The notes under the pieces were generated by a model, which made no database searches, was not told the origin of the DNA, and was given only the letters and a program-made list of their open reading frames with translations. This document shows positions 11,409-29,200 of a stretch of DNA of 64,000 nt, one piece after another; positions within the stretch are counted from its first letter, which is position 1; every line of letters starts with the position of its first letter. The position numbers were made by a program, and so were the translations under genes. The stretch is from Membranipora membranacea (taxonomy: Eukaryota > Bryozoa > Gymnolaemata > Cheilostomatida > Membraniporidae). The DNA lies in NCBI GenBank assembly GCA_914767715.1, contig OU612065.1, positions 16,988,001-17,052,000 of the forward strand. The letters run 5' to 3'.

Positions 11409-12183
11409 GGTAGTCAGTAGAAAAGGCTATCTTGCTTACCTTTGGAATGTACTGTCTTACAGCTTCTGTATGCTATGTAAACTTTAGAGGGCTGTATCAA
11501 GTCAAAACAGCTGTTGGTTAGATGCTCCCCCAGGGAACTATCAGTAAGAATTATGAACTTAGACACGTTTCTCTGTATCCTAGATTATTGGAGCCTTTAG
11601 CTAGATGCACAGATTACAGGCTGCTGGAGTCAGCAGTGTCTTGGTCATCCAAAGTCAAGAAGGAAGTTGCTTTAGTTAGTCACAATACAGAGTAAACATG
11701 TATTTCATATTCACAATAATACTAGCCTTGGTTTATTTTCCATTTCCGCTTAGAAATAATGGGTCGGCCTAAATTTGCCTTCATTACATTATATGGTTTT
11801 ATACTAGGTCATGTCAAGGAAAAACTTCAAGGTCATCTCAATTAAATCATACTTTTTAAAAAAAATCGACATTATTTAGTATTATGGGTTTCTGATCATA
11901 GTCATGGTTCTGCTGATCTTGTTGAGTTTACCAAGATGCCCCTTGGCATGATCCTGAATTTCCTATGGTGTATAGGCAGGCTGCCACAAAATACTTAAAT
12001 TCTAGCTATTATAATTACCAAAGATTTCCCTTTCTTCATGGGGAATTCATCATTTTTTAATACTCAATGTAAAAGTAGTCACAGATAGACTAGAGCAATG
12101 AGGGAGTTTATTGGATGAAGTGAGTTATGGGAGTGTTTGTCAACTTTATATATCCACAAAAATGGGGTAGTGATGTGGGGTTA

Positions 12184-12271
12184 GGCACCTGGGGGATCTG
12201 CCCAGCAGTATACTTTGGCCATGATAGTGGACATGGGCAAAGTGTACTGCTGGGCAGATCCCCCAGGTGCC
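12184..12271. repeat. 33-bp near-perfect hairpin repeat
   Basis: GCACCTGGGGGATCTGCCCA and the following 13 bases (12184-12216) are repeated inverted at 12239-12271 with a single mismatch, around a 22-base loop containing TAGTGGACATGG. The loop and the flanking CTTTG/CAAAG resemble the hairpins near 1745 and 4210, so this appears to be a third family member. Confidence 0.7.
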
Positions 12272-12525
12272 CATGGTTAGGCACATGTCATTGTCAGTAT
12301 TCCTTGTAAGTCCATTGGTTGAAGTCAATGTGCCCATAATATCAATACTCTTGTTGTGAAAAATAAACAATTCACATTGTTTAAAATACACATAACAGCA
12401 AAAGTGAAGTTCTGTATGGGCAGTAGCCAAGTTAAGGTTCCCATGTCTATGTTTATTTTAGAGAAATGTTCCAATCCAACACTCATGTGGCCCGTACAAC
12501 GGCATTGATGTATTGACCTAGAGTG

Positions 12526-12615
12526 CTGTGAGACATGTCCTATCCAGCACCTGCTACACACCTCACAACACCCGTCACCACCGCCTGTTTTGATTGCCCA
12601 TTCAGAACAGCATAG
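12526..12615. repeat. Inverted partner of the 10811-10890 repeat
   Basis: The reverse complement of this stretch carries CTATGCTGTTCTGAATGGGC, ACAGGCGGTGGTGACGGGTG and GGACATGTCTCACAGCAC, paralleling 10811-10890. It marks the right boundary of a possible decayed element. Confidence 0.5.
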
Positions 12616-13624
12616 ATCTTTGTAATGCAATGATGGGGATGTAACAGCAACCAATCTTGCCCCGTGATTCACGCCCTGCACAAAGAAACGGTGGCCCTAC
12701 CCAGCAGTAGGCCTAAATCAGACTTACAATATAAATAGGTTTTGAGTCTGTCCATCTGCCCGAGTTGAGAGTATGGTTGGAATTGGTATGGTTAAGTTAA
12801 GTTATGGCAGTATGGTTAACAAACCAGTATGGAATGGATACCATCTGAGTGAGCTGATTTGTAGTGATGGGATGGATACCATCTACACATACCGACTAGT
12901 CGAATAGAGTGATGGAATGTATAATATCTTTCATGGTTTTTCAACTTTGTTAGCAATATCTCTGAACGTGCCAGCTCCCTTTGTCGATTTTTGTTTGCCA
13001 CCTTTTTGGAAGTATTAGTGAGTTAATGTCCTAATTAGAGGAATAAATCATGAGTGATGTTCAGTAATTATGTATGTGATTCATTTCATTGAAAGAAGAT
13101 ATACCCTTGGTTATTGTGATATCATTTTAATTGCTACAACTTGTGTGTTAAATTAACTTTGATCTTCCCTTGTTATGATTCAAGGAAATCGTAGAATGGT
13201 TTTGGAGCCAGTATATAATGTAGGCCTACAAACAGCCTTGGAGGTTGTGTCTTTGGCCTCCGCGATAAGGCTTATGATACAGGGAAATGCATTGCAAAAA
13301 TCATGGACTGTACATTACTGTTTCTTTCACCTTCCTTCGATTTGTGTTGCGAAAAGTTGATGTTGGGTGTGTCGCCGCCACATTGATTTTTCGTCACATA
13401 GAGGGACGCTGTTATATTTCAATATTTCTGTGAGAGATAGATCACAAAACACAAATGCAGGCAGTCCCCAACTTAATTCTCACAAATTTTCAACAAAAAT
13501 TCTCTTTTATTCATATCTTTTTCATACACCAACTCTCTTTTTCTTGCAGATTTGATTACTTCCAGATTGATTTTTTAATTATTGCTTATCATCGGATATA
13601 CTGATAGCGTGGAACATAGCTGAG

Positions 13625-13633
13625 CTGATTGGC
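13625..13633 (-). promoter_or_regulatory. CCAAT (NF-Y) box upstream of DDX41
   Basis: CTGATTGGC is the reverse of the canonical GCCAATCAG NF-Y site and lies about 40 bases before the DDX41 start codon, followed by a CAGCTG E-box. NF-Y boxes are typical of TATA-less housekeeping promoters. The transcription start site is not known. Confidence 0.45.
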
Positions 13634-13670
13634 AAGCAGCTGTCAAGTGTCAGTGGGAACCTGGGTGAAA

Positions 13671-19350
<5,680 letters not shown>

Positions 19351-19554
19351 CTCAAAGGAAGGCAGACTCTTATTGTATATATTGTACACACTTTTATGAG
19401 TATTACTGATGACTATGACACCTAAATTCAGATTCAGTTTAATATCCTCAAACAATTTGTCAGTAAGTTGTTAATAGACATATTGTATATTACAGACTAC
19501 AGGTCTATTTATTACTCCATAAGTAAACGCTCTATGATGGTGTTTTCCAGCATT

Positions 19555-19560
19555 TTTATT
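19555..19560 (-). terminator. Candidate poly(A) signal for the B55 gene
   Basis: AATAAA on the minus strand about 540 bases past the stop codon. Another minus-strand candidate lies near 19507. Confidence 0.35.
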
Positions 19561-19648
19561 TGTTTTCTCTCGTCACCATAAGACAGTTATAGAAAAAATA
19601 GTGACTGTGAGCTCAATTGAATTCCACTATTAGCTAAGAGAAGAAAAA

Positions 19649-19654
19649 AATAAA
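19649..19654 (+). terminator. DDX41: Candidate poly(A) signal for DDX41
   Basis: AATAAA about 300 bases after the DDX41 stop, followed by GT-rich sequence (GGTGGTGTCC) typical of a downstream cleavage element. Confidence 0.5.
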
Positions 19655-20101
19655 GGTGGTGTCCAGGCGATGGGCCATTACGATTGCACAGGTTATTCTT
19701 CTATAGACTCCATTGTATAGGCAAAAACTACCATGTTGTTTCACTGTCATCCTTAAAATTATTGATCTTTTTCACACTCTTTCGTACTCATACCTCTAAC
19801 AGAGGTACAAACTCTCAAACTTGTTATGAAGGGAAATGTTCAGATTTCGGAATGAGAATAAATTATGGCCTGCACATAAAACCCTACTGTCATAAACTCC
19901 TTTCCAGTGACAGGCACAAAATTAAGCAGTACAACACTAGGAGAGAATAAGTTAAATTACAGCAACTATAGTTGGATTAACTCAATGCCTACTAAGTGAC
20001 TACTTCCAATCAAGATTCAAAATGTACAGTATATACAATGCCATGGAGTTGCGGGCTTCAAGTTTAAAGCATGGTTATCCTTACGTACAAGTCACACACC
20101 A

Positions 20102-23100
20102 CTAAGTGTCTTTACTCTGGAACAGATAAAGATTATTTGTAGCAGCAATTGCCAGCACATTTTGATTGGGATGCCAGGCGGTGTGTAAGATTTTCCGTTG
20201 GAAGTCCAAAGTATCAACGCTAATCTCATCTTTTTTCTTTCGACCGCCTTGGCACACCTTTTTAGATTTGAGTACAGTTCTAGGTTTGATGTTTTCCCTT
20301 GATGCCTCTAGTGTGACTTCCCGTTTAGATTCTCGGTCAAATATACGGAAGAAGTTATTGTAGGACCCAGTGATTACATGTCTGAAAATACAATTAAATG
20401 GAAGTTACAAATCCTGGGACTCATGTTACATATTCAGTACCGAGTTCTATAAATAAAGGAATGATATTATATTAAATATGTGAGTGACTAGAATATTCTT
20501 GCACATTTTATGGGTGAGCTGGGTGTTGCTAATCGATACAATGCCAGGGTAACATCTTATCAAATGTCAAACATATGTTGTGTAAATGGGAGTAAATTAC
20601 ACATGCATATGCCAATGCACTTGAAAGTTTTGAGTAATGTCGCATGACAAGATTTGAACTCACCTATCATTACCACTCCATGCGCACTCAAACTTGTCGA
20701 ATATACAGTCGTTTTCATATAGGGAACACAGTTTACTACGTAAGTATTCATGCACTTGATATGTCTCCACTGGTTTAGACTCCATAGCTAGATCCCATAC
20801 CTAATGATCAACATTACAAAACATGACATTTAAATATTGGACTTATCTTGCAGTCAGTTTCATGTAACGCAGCATTTTGTACAGACAGGCTATAACTCAA
20901 AGAAAATAATGGAAAACTTCCCAACAGCATCAGTAATGTCATAATGGGAAGAGAGTATGCAGACATTGCCACTAAATTCTTGACAAAGAACATTGCTGTT
21001 CAAGTCTTACATAGGTTACCATTTCTTATCTACATTGATTCACAACCACTAATGTCTGTGTTTGGGCCATGTAAGTAGAATGAACGCTGGCATAGTAATC
21101 AATTCACCTTTATGTTGAGATAGTCCCTAGTGACTAGATAGCGACCATTATTGCTGAATTTGACATCTGATACACTGGATATAATTTCACTGAAAAAGTT
21201 TCGGCTACTTGGGTCCTCTGGTTCCTCAAACACTAAAAGAAATAATACAATAGTTTTATGAACGCAATATTCAATAAAAAAATAATATAAATACATACAT
21301 AAGAAAATGTCATAACTCATTCTTGGCCCAATACTTGCTCTTTGTACTAGACAAGAAATAAACCAAGATTCCGATAGATCAAACGTCTTCTCACATCAAC
21401 ATTGAGGTTAACTATAACTGTGTTTAGAATGGTTTATATTTTATTGTAACACGGGTAGACTAACTTAAATTGATGCTAAGTTATGACAACCTTTGCCCTC
21501 TGGGACACTTTGTTCTATCATTTGCAAATGATAAAGATCCAATTTTTTGAAAATGAACCCTAAGTCAATTCTACAATTGAGAACCCTACTTGCTGGGCAC
21601 ACTGATATCTAAGTTAGATTCCCAGGATAATCTTCTCGTTGTGGTGACATGCAGTTATAGCTAAAACTACACACACCAACCTGTGCCTTCAATTTGTACA
21701 CATCATGCTGATTCACTTCCGCACTTACTTTTAGCATGCTGATCACACAGTGCCCTCTCTCTCATGTCACACAGGCGTATAGAACCTTTACTACTGCTGT
21801 ATACAAATGTGTTACAGTCTTTAGGATGGAACTCAGCAGCTGTGATAACTTCTGTTAGCTCTTCCATGTTTGCTGGCTTTATATCAACGATATCTGAAAT
21901 TCAGCTGGTTAAGGATCATGGCAACTATTAGGGACAAGTGGAAAAGTAGCCAAGATACAGATCATGTTTAGAATTATGTAGCCTCCCTCCCTTCCCCCCT
22001 AATGTCAAACACCGTTTTCAACCCCACTGTTCAATCATCTATATAGTTTTTTCCACATTCCGAGTTGACATCATTTTTTTGCATCATAACCAACATGTGA
22101 TACTGAGAGGATTAGGTACAAGGATAGAATATGACTCTGTCGCCATGTTGAAGGCAAACTTAACGTAACAAAAAAGGATACTGAAGCTTTGGTCGGTGAT
22201 CTCAAGGTGCCATAGATTAATCCTGAGATCGTCAGCTGACATGAAAGTCTGTTGGTCGCTGTTAACTGACACTGAGTTTATATGGTAAGTGTGAGCATTA
22301 GCAAATATCCTACGTGGGCTGGCCTCCACCATCAAATCCATAGGCTTGTAGACAGGCACCTGGGAAATTAAAAAGACCATGTACTCGGAAGAAGAAACAA
22401 CGCAGGATACTAAACTTAAAGTATTTTTATGTTTATGGTTTTGGCAGGCAATTTTATTATAAGTGTCGACAGTATGACAGTATAACGTTCAGCTCAATAT
22501 GTTGAAACTAGGTTGTAATTCTCAATAGTCATTAGGTTACTCAACATCATGACTGTAAAAATTGGATGAATTACATGAACATTGTACAATTCAATCCATA
22601 ATTACACCTAAAAATAAACACACTTCCATTGCAGAATTAAGCTCCCATTGCTGAACTAAGCAGATATCTGTAAGTTAATCTGCGTTGCTCTTTAAATACA
22701 GTCAACTTCTATCACTTAGATACATTTTGTAAGATGTCATCATCAATGGTCTTTTATCCCTTATTGGTTTATAATACATTGGTGAACTTACCACTAATGC
22801 ATGAATACTGGCAGGGTCTCGTAAAATTCCAGTCTCATCCTTGAGATTGAAGCCCTCAGGCTTTCTATCACGTTCTGTCACTTTCCATAGTTTGATAGTT
22901 TTATCTGCCAATAACAAAAATATGCAGAATGAAGTATTCATGCTAAAGATGTACAAATAAAGAGAAAGAAAGCTGAGCATTGTCCTTGCATCGCATGACA
23001 TTTTGTTGTTCTGACAATGATTCACTTTCTTTGTACCAAAAATCATGTATAACCAAACCAGAGCAGTGTCACATCATATGCAGTTCTAAGGTGCTAAATA

Positions 23101-24370
23101 ACACTAGCTGGATAAAACTCCAGCAGAGAATATTGATTTAGGCCTGATTAAGAGTTCATTGTAGAAAATATTCAGCTGGGACATGAAACATTGCCCTGGG
23201 GTATTTGTGGACTGATCATGGACACGCCAGATAAAATAATCAACAGTTGAACAATAATTTATACAAATAAAGAAACATATATGATGAGACATTAGCTGAA
23301 AAACTATAACATCATGGAAACAGTCAACCAAATTGCTGCTATGATGTAGAATCACATTCATGACCATGACAAACATACTTACCATTGGTTGATAGGAGGA
23401 AATGAGCTGGATTTGCTCTTTCTAGCCATCTTATCTTATTGATTTTTTCTTCTATTTCTAAGCTTTTTAAATAGTCAAACTCTGGTTCATGGCTTTGGAA
23501 AGTACTGTATACATTGTATTCCCCAAATGGAGGATTCTAAAAATAGATTGAAATCAATTTCAATTAGTGTGTTGATGACCCTTGAGCGACCTGCAAAAAC
23601 TCTATGTAGGAAATATCCTTACGGAAATAAAACCTTGACAAGCTTAGGTAACACTAGGTTCAGAATGTGTCAAAGAACTTCCATGATCATACCTTCACTG
23701 AACAGAATATATAAAATATAATGGTTGATAAATTTAAGCATATAAATGTTCCTGATTATATATAGTGAGCGTGCTGATAGTACTGATCTCTTTATTTCAC
23801 AAACATAACATTGTACATACCCCATGTTCTTGCTGGAATATGACAATACGGCCACCTTTATCTCCTGTGGCTAAAAGTTCACCTGAGCTGTTGAATTCCA
23901 CACATGATATGATGTCAGCTATAATAAAAACAATAGCATAATACACATTTCTGACTGTAGCCGGTTGCTATTTTAGTATATCAGAGGATAGGCAAGACAA
24001 GTCTGTTCAAGTATTTGAGTAGTTTGAGTCCCATCCTCCCTGGTCACACTAGCACAAAAGCCGTCGTTCCTTAATCAGAGCATCCCTAATCTGCCTGTGC
24101 TGTGATAGCATCAGTTTGCATTCATTCATCACACTATTATGCGCAGATGGTTGCCTGTGTGTAAACAGATGGGCAACTGCAAGTTTCCAGAGGTTTCTCA
24201 AAGTTTCCAGGTTTCAAGTTTCCTCTGTGTAAACTCAGCTAATGTAAGCCTAGAAATATATTTAGGAATTATTACGTGAAACTAAAAAAGTTGACGTAAC
24301 TTACCATCGGTAATTTCCTCTTCTATAGTACCTTTCACCTGCGAGAAGCACCATTGAATGTCCCCGCTTC
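20102..24370 (-). CDS. PPP2R2A: PP2A regulatory subunit B55 (PPP2R2 family), 5' partial
   Basis: Nine minus-strand exons join in phase: 24370-24305, 23918-23821, 23536-23383, 22904-22792, 22359-22182, 21893-21729, 21232-21108, 20800-20664, 20381-20102. They give 438 residues and lack only the first few, against 447 in human PPP2R2A. Conserved blocks across the WD40 propeller include [137 protein letters not shown] and [18 protein letters not shown]55 directs PP2A to mitotic and signalling substrates. Invertebrates usually have one family member, so A-versus-B/C/D naming is not meaningful. The start-codon exon was not found; it must end in phase 1, somewhere in 24.4-25.4 kb. Confidence 0.95.
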
Positions 24371-25351
24371 CTAAAATCAGATCAGAATACGTAAAGAGAT
24401 ATCATGTTACATTCCCAATATACTTTAACCCTGCTAAGAAGCTCTTGATAGTCCGACAGTCACAACACTTTGCTAAAATGAATATATATCAAAATAAAAT
24501 AAGCTCTCAGTCTCACAGAGAATGAGCTCTCGCCGCTGAAATTAATGAAAAGACCAGAGTTTTAGATTCAAATTAAATATGTCTACTAGCAAAACCTAGT
24601 GAAGCAGGCCACTATCTATGAGTGTGGACCACGCCTATTATGACAGGATTCCTGTCACAGCACCAAACCATTTAGAAACACACTGTTTGTAGGCCTAATT
24701 AGGCCTAATCAATTTCTAATCATTTCTATTAAGACTGTCACTTTAACATGCCTCTGGCCAGACCTCCTTACTACCTTCAAACTTGAACCATAAGCATAAA
24801 ATAGACAGCATAACTTTCTCAATTAGTCTAATCTTATCTTTCTACCTATAATGTCTGTTATATCAAACAAGGAGCACTACTATCTACTTCTACTAAAACA
24901 TAATAATTATATTTATATTATTTATTATCAAATAAATATACATGGAAACGAAGTACATACATGAATGGTGTTAGTGAGTAGATTGCTGTGGTAGTGTTCT
25001 AACAACATTAATACACAGCACAATATACATACAATCTGATATCAACTTGTTTAAAAGTCATCAAATGAACAAAAGACACAATCCTGTCTACACCACTTTA
25101 TCAATTGACAAACACTAATTATTCTAAAGAAGGAAATGAAGAAACAGTGAACTGTTTTGGACATTTGCTGGAACATACCACTCATATTTGACTGAAAAAT
25201 CTTTCTTGGAGATATGATGGACTGTCGATCTACATCTATCTGGCCTGTATTTTGCTTGTACTAGGCAAATAAAGATGATGTTGGAGGATTTCTCTCCCTG
25301 TTCCAAACTTTAAATTTCCTGAGTATTATCAAAAGATGGCCGTGAACTTCA

Positions 25352-25488
25352 TGACGTCACTTTATATGTTTTCCTTAGGGATTTCTCTAATTTAGTGAGT
25401 CAAATGGAAAATGTTTTGTCAGCAATCATATTAACCAATCAGAATTGACGCATATATTCCATGCGATCCGACTATGGCGGTGTAAACA
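25352..25488. promoter_or_regulatory. Bidirectional promoter candidate: CRE, CCAAT box, YY1-like and forkhead-like sites
   Basis: TGACGTCA at 25352-25359 is a perfect palindromic CRE. AACCAATCAG at 25433-25442 is a canonical NF-Y box. ATGGCGG at 25474-25480 resembles a YY1 core, and GTAAACA at 25482-25488 a forkhead site. A GATGGCC at 25336 adds a second YY1-like core. All lie midway between the divergent B55 and CCDC171 genes. Function is inferred from motif clustering and position. Confidence 0.5.
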
Positions 25489-25695
25489 AAAATCAAAAAA
25501 TATCTAGCTTATATTAATAAATTGCAATAATATTGTGAATTTGCCATCAATACTAAAGGTGAGGACATTTATTCAAAGGGTGGCATGCTGCATATTGATA
25601 CTACCAAGTACCTTCACAATTTTAACAAACTTTGTTAATTTTTTAAACTGAGACTAAGGCTTAACTAAGGGGTTTAGTTCATTGCTGAAACCAAT

Positions 25696-25716
25696 CAAGG
25701 AGTAAAATACTCCTTG
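25696..25716. repeat. CAAGGAGT palindrome
   Basis: CAAGGAGTA and TACTCCTTG form a hairpin with a three-base loop. ACTCCTTG recurs at about 25748, and the palindrome type appears again at 51911-51937 and 52040-52055. Confidence 0.5.
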
Positions 25717-26273
25717 AATTGAACAAATGATGAGTAACAGGGATGTTACTCCTTGCTGTAAACGTACATTGAATGAATGTGTAGTACTCATCTCATTGTA
25801 CTTCACTGTCTACTAACTTATTTATATTTGACTTACACTGATTGTCAATCAATCAGTATAACTACTACTGCAATGAATGAACTCCGTTCTCTGTTGAACC
25901 TCCAAGTTTGAACCATACCGAAAACGAAATACTAACTAAGTAAGTGCTTTTCCTCCAGGATCTTTTTTTACACACATTGATTGCGAGTCGGATTCAATTT
26001 TGGTACTTGGTAGAGAGCATTTTCTTGGCACAGCATCTATCACTGACTGAGGCAAAATTAGTGCCCTGGTCATGAGTGAAAAATTAGATTACAAGGTATG
26101 TGAGAAGTAATCGGCCGTGGAAAACTTTTCAACCTCATTTAATACAACAAACAGACATGAATTTATGAAGCAACAAGACCCTAATCAATGAGGCTTCATT
26201 TCTTTTCAGTCAATGAGGCGCTTCATTTATTCAGTCACATGTTCTCATTTTTATTACAGTGTTAAGTTCAATA

Positions 26274-29200
26274 ATGTCTAGCGTCGGAGATATGACTGCC
26301 GATAGTGACAGTCCTCCTAGCTGCTCTCAGCTTAGCTCATCAGATGAGGAGGTAAGACAGATTTGTCTGCAAGTGCCCGAGAATAACGTACTTCATCGTA
26401 CCTTCAAACATTGTAGTATTTATGCACTACCATATGATTCTGCAGCACTTTTAACACTTTGTGCCCTGCCCTTGAAGAAAATTGCATTAATCTAGGCAAG
26501 AAGTAAAATTGATCCAGGTGACTTGCGATTAAAACCTGCTTGACCGCATGGCATTGCTTTTTGCCATATAATCTTACTGGAGATGGCTTCCCAAAACTTT
26601 ACTCAACATAGGCACGTTTAGCAAGTGAAATGAGGCACGCATGGTATCTTATTATAATCTCATAACTATCTTAATAATTACATGCTCAAGGTTCCTACAC
26701 TTCAGACTATATGAATATCCATTTCAGAACCATATTCGAAGTCGGAGGAAGCCACTGCAACAGGCATTCAAAGTCAACCTAAATGATACATTTGACAGAC
26801 AGGTCGAGTTGAAGTCTCTGCAGTCTCAGATGAATCAACTACAGTCTGAGCTGTCCATAGAGCGAGGTAAGGAAGGTCTGCTGATTTTATGATCACAAAA
26901 TTGACGCAATTGGAAATAGCACTCAATTCCTTTTTAGAGATGTGGTGGCTTAAACCACTGCTGCCACACAGCCAAATTTGTGCTTATAAAATTCTGTATA
27001 GCTCAAAACTAATAAAATGAGGCTGCAATCTCAGCATTGTCACCTAATGAGCAAATAGTTTGCACAAACTGATCGTCAAAATTAGGGTATGAAATTAATT
27101 ATCTACCGGCATGGTGACGTAGTCGCCCGTCTTACTAGTGCATACTGTACACGGCATAAGCTGGTGCGTAGATTTCATGCCCTGATTTTGAAGATCAGTT
27201 TGTGCAAATTATTTGCCCATTAGGTGACAATTATGAGATTTAAGTCTCAATTAATTATCTTGGAGCTATGCAGAATTCAATGAGCACAAATCTGCATGAG
27301 TGGCAGCAGTAGTTTAAGTTTGAATTCTGAGGATACATTTTTTTGAAGCTCTTTGGAGACAAAATTGCAAGATTTTGACTGAGCAATATGGTTGCGCTGT
27401 TGAGGTTCTGGCCTTATATATATTGATGTATGTTTGTTCTTTTAGAAAGTGCAGTTGGTTTCAGGAAGAAGTTGACTCAAGCAAACAAAGAAAAGTTTGA
27501 ACAAGCAGCCAAATTTAATGAAGAGGTATAATATAACTGCTATACTTATCTCATAGCATGCACTATGTTTCCTTATTCTTCATTGGTTCATTTACTCAAT
27601 ATGTATTTGCAGATAAAATTAGGAAATTTTCAGGTTCATCTAATCACTAAACAGTAAGTCCTAGCAGAAATTTACCCAAATACCAAGTAATAAATGTTGT
27701 AAATAAATATGTCATAAAGGAATTTTATAACCCAGTCCATGACAATCTCGTTTCATCTTCTAGACTTGTAAGCTTCAAACACAGAACGCAGCGCTGCAAG
27801 CTAAACTTGAGAGACAAGGAGAATTCACTGAGCAGCTTGAGTTTGATCTCACTAGAACTAAAAAACAACTTGACACAGAACAGAAATCATCAACTGGTCG
27901 CCAACAGCAATATTCTGAATCTCTTGAGCAATTAGAAGGTGAGTCAGGAAAGAGAAAAAACAGCTACTGTGTCAGCACATAAATAAATACTGTTGAACCC
28001 GTTTGATTAGAGTTTATCCGTATCGAGTAAATATTTTGTAAAATTGACAGCATGAGATGTAGGTGGAAATAGGGGCGGGTTATCAAACACAATGCCCCCC
28101 TTGAACCCATAACTTTTGCATTAAAAATTATCTGGCAGCAATAGCAGGCATGTCAACCGACTGCATTGCACCAAATCGTAGATTGAAATAAAATAGGTTT
28201 ATAACATGTGAATGATTTATTCACACAAGGTGAAAAATCCATTTTCTTTCTAATCTATCATGCATAAAACTTTCATTTCAGAACTTTTGAATGAGGCCAA
28301 AGCTAAAATCCAATCGTTGGACACTTTATGTGCTAATAATGAGAAGAGTAGTCAAGCGCAGGTGGAGCAGCTAAGAGAGACGATAGCTGACAGAGATCGT
28401 ATACTGAGAGAGACTGTTCAAGAGCAGCAGAATGTGATAGCTGAGAGAAATACACTTAATGACATGTACCAACAGCAGCAGGAGTATGTACTGATTTATA
28501 TTTCCAACATGTTTGATTCAATGACTAAAAACTTATACAGTTGATTTTTGTCATGTTGCATTCTTAAGATGAAAACCCTATTTTTTGAGTTCGTTATTTG
28601 CATCAGATGAACACGATTATTTTTGGCAGCTTATATTTCCCCTTCCTTTAACCTTTTCACAGGACAATCAATGAACATAGATGTCAATTTGATGAGCTGA
28701 AGACAGAATTTGATAAAACCAGAGAACATTTATGTGACGCTAATGCTCAATTAAAGGCGCTGGGCGTATCAGAACAAGAACATCGAACAGAAATAGAGGT
28801 GAAACCTTTGCACTCAGGATGACTTTTTGAATGTTATTTAATTACACCCAGACGTATTTGCTTCATCATTACTTTCCTCAATTGTGGAACGCGGCTTTTT
28901 AAGCTCCATATAAGGCTGTGTTCAGTCTGGCATTGGGTATTTGCTGTAGACTCTATGTTTGATATTTATAGACATTGCGTCAGAGTAATAAAGAGATGCA
29001 TGAGGCTATAGAGGCAGAGAAAACCACTCATCTTGAGTCCAAATTCAACAGTGAACTCGTACAGGTAAACACCAGAATGTTGATGTCTTCTGCTTTGATT
29101 CCTGATAACTTGGCTGACTAATCTTATGTTGAGAGTAGTGCAGTTCATTATCTGATTCCAATATTCTGGTGATGTGTGAACAAAATTTTCAACAGAGCTT

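Larger units (their letters stand above)
9413..13670. other. Divergent spacer between the PTB gene and DDX41
   Basis: No convincing coding exon was found on either strand, although 5' exons of the minus-strand PTB gene could be here. I looked for a PH domain and saw none. The region is rich in short inverted repeats (near 10811-10965, 12184-12271 and 12526-12615) and a (TA)8 tract at 11393-11408. The last 100 bases contain a CCAAT box for DDX41. Cysteine-rich open frames on the minus strand at 10804-10995 and 12325-12681 come from the inverted repeats and are not treated as genes. Confidence 0.5.
19351..20101. other. Convergent 3' gap between DDX41 and the B55 gene
   Basis: Contains the 3' UTRs of both genes. 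AATAAA occurs for the plus strand at 19649-19654 and for the minus strand at 19555-19560, so the two transcripts would overlap by roughly 100 bases. No gene is seen in it. Confidence 0.5.
24371..26271. other. Divergent promoter region between B55 and CCDC171
   Basis: No complete coding exon was identified. It should contain the missing first exon of the minus-strand B55 gene and 5' UTR of CCDC171. An ATG at 26072 followed by a donor at 26096 would, if spliced to 26260, make a nine-codon upstream reading frame that stops at once. Promoter motifs are listed separately. Confidence 0.5.

Noticed and set aside
12325-12681. Cysteine-rich minus-strand frame resembling one at 10804-10995
   Set aside because: The similarity comes from the inverted nucleotide repeat shared by the two places, not from a conserved protein; the frames are not maintained over the whole repeat.
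26072-26095. ATG exon (MSEKLDYK) as the start of CCDC171
   Set aside because: It has a good donor, but joining it to the 26260 acceptor gives an immediate stop. It may be a short upstream reading frame in the 5' UTR.
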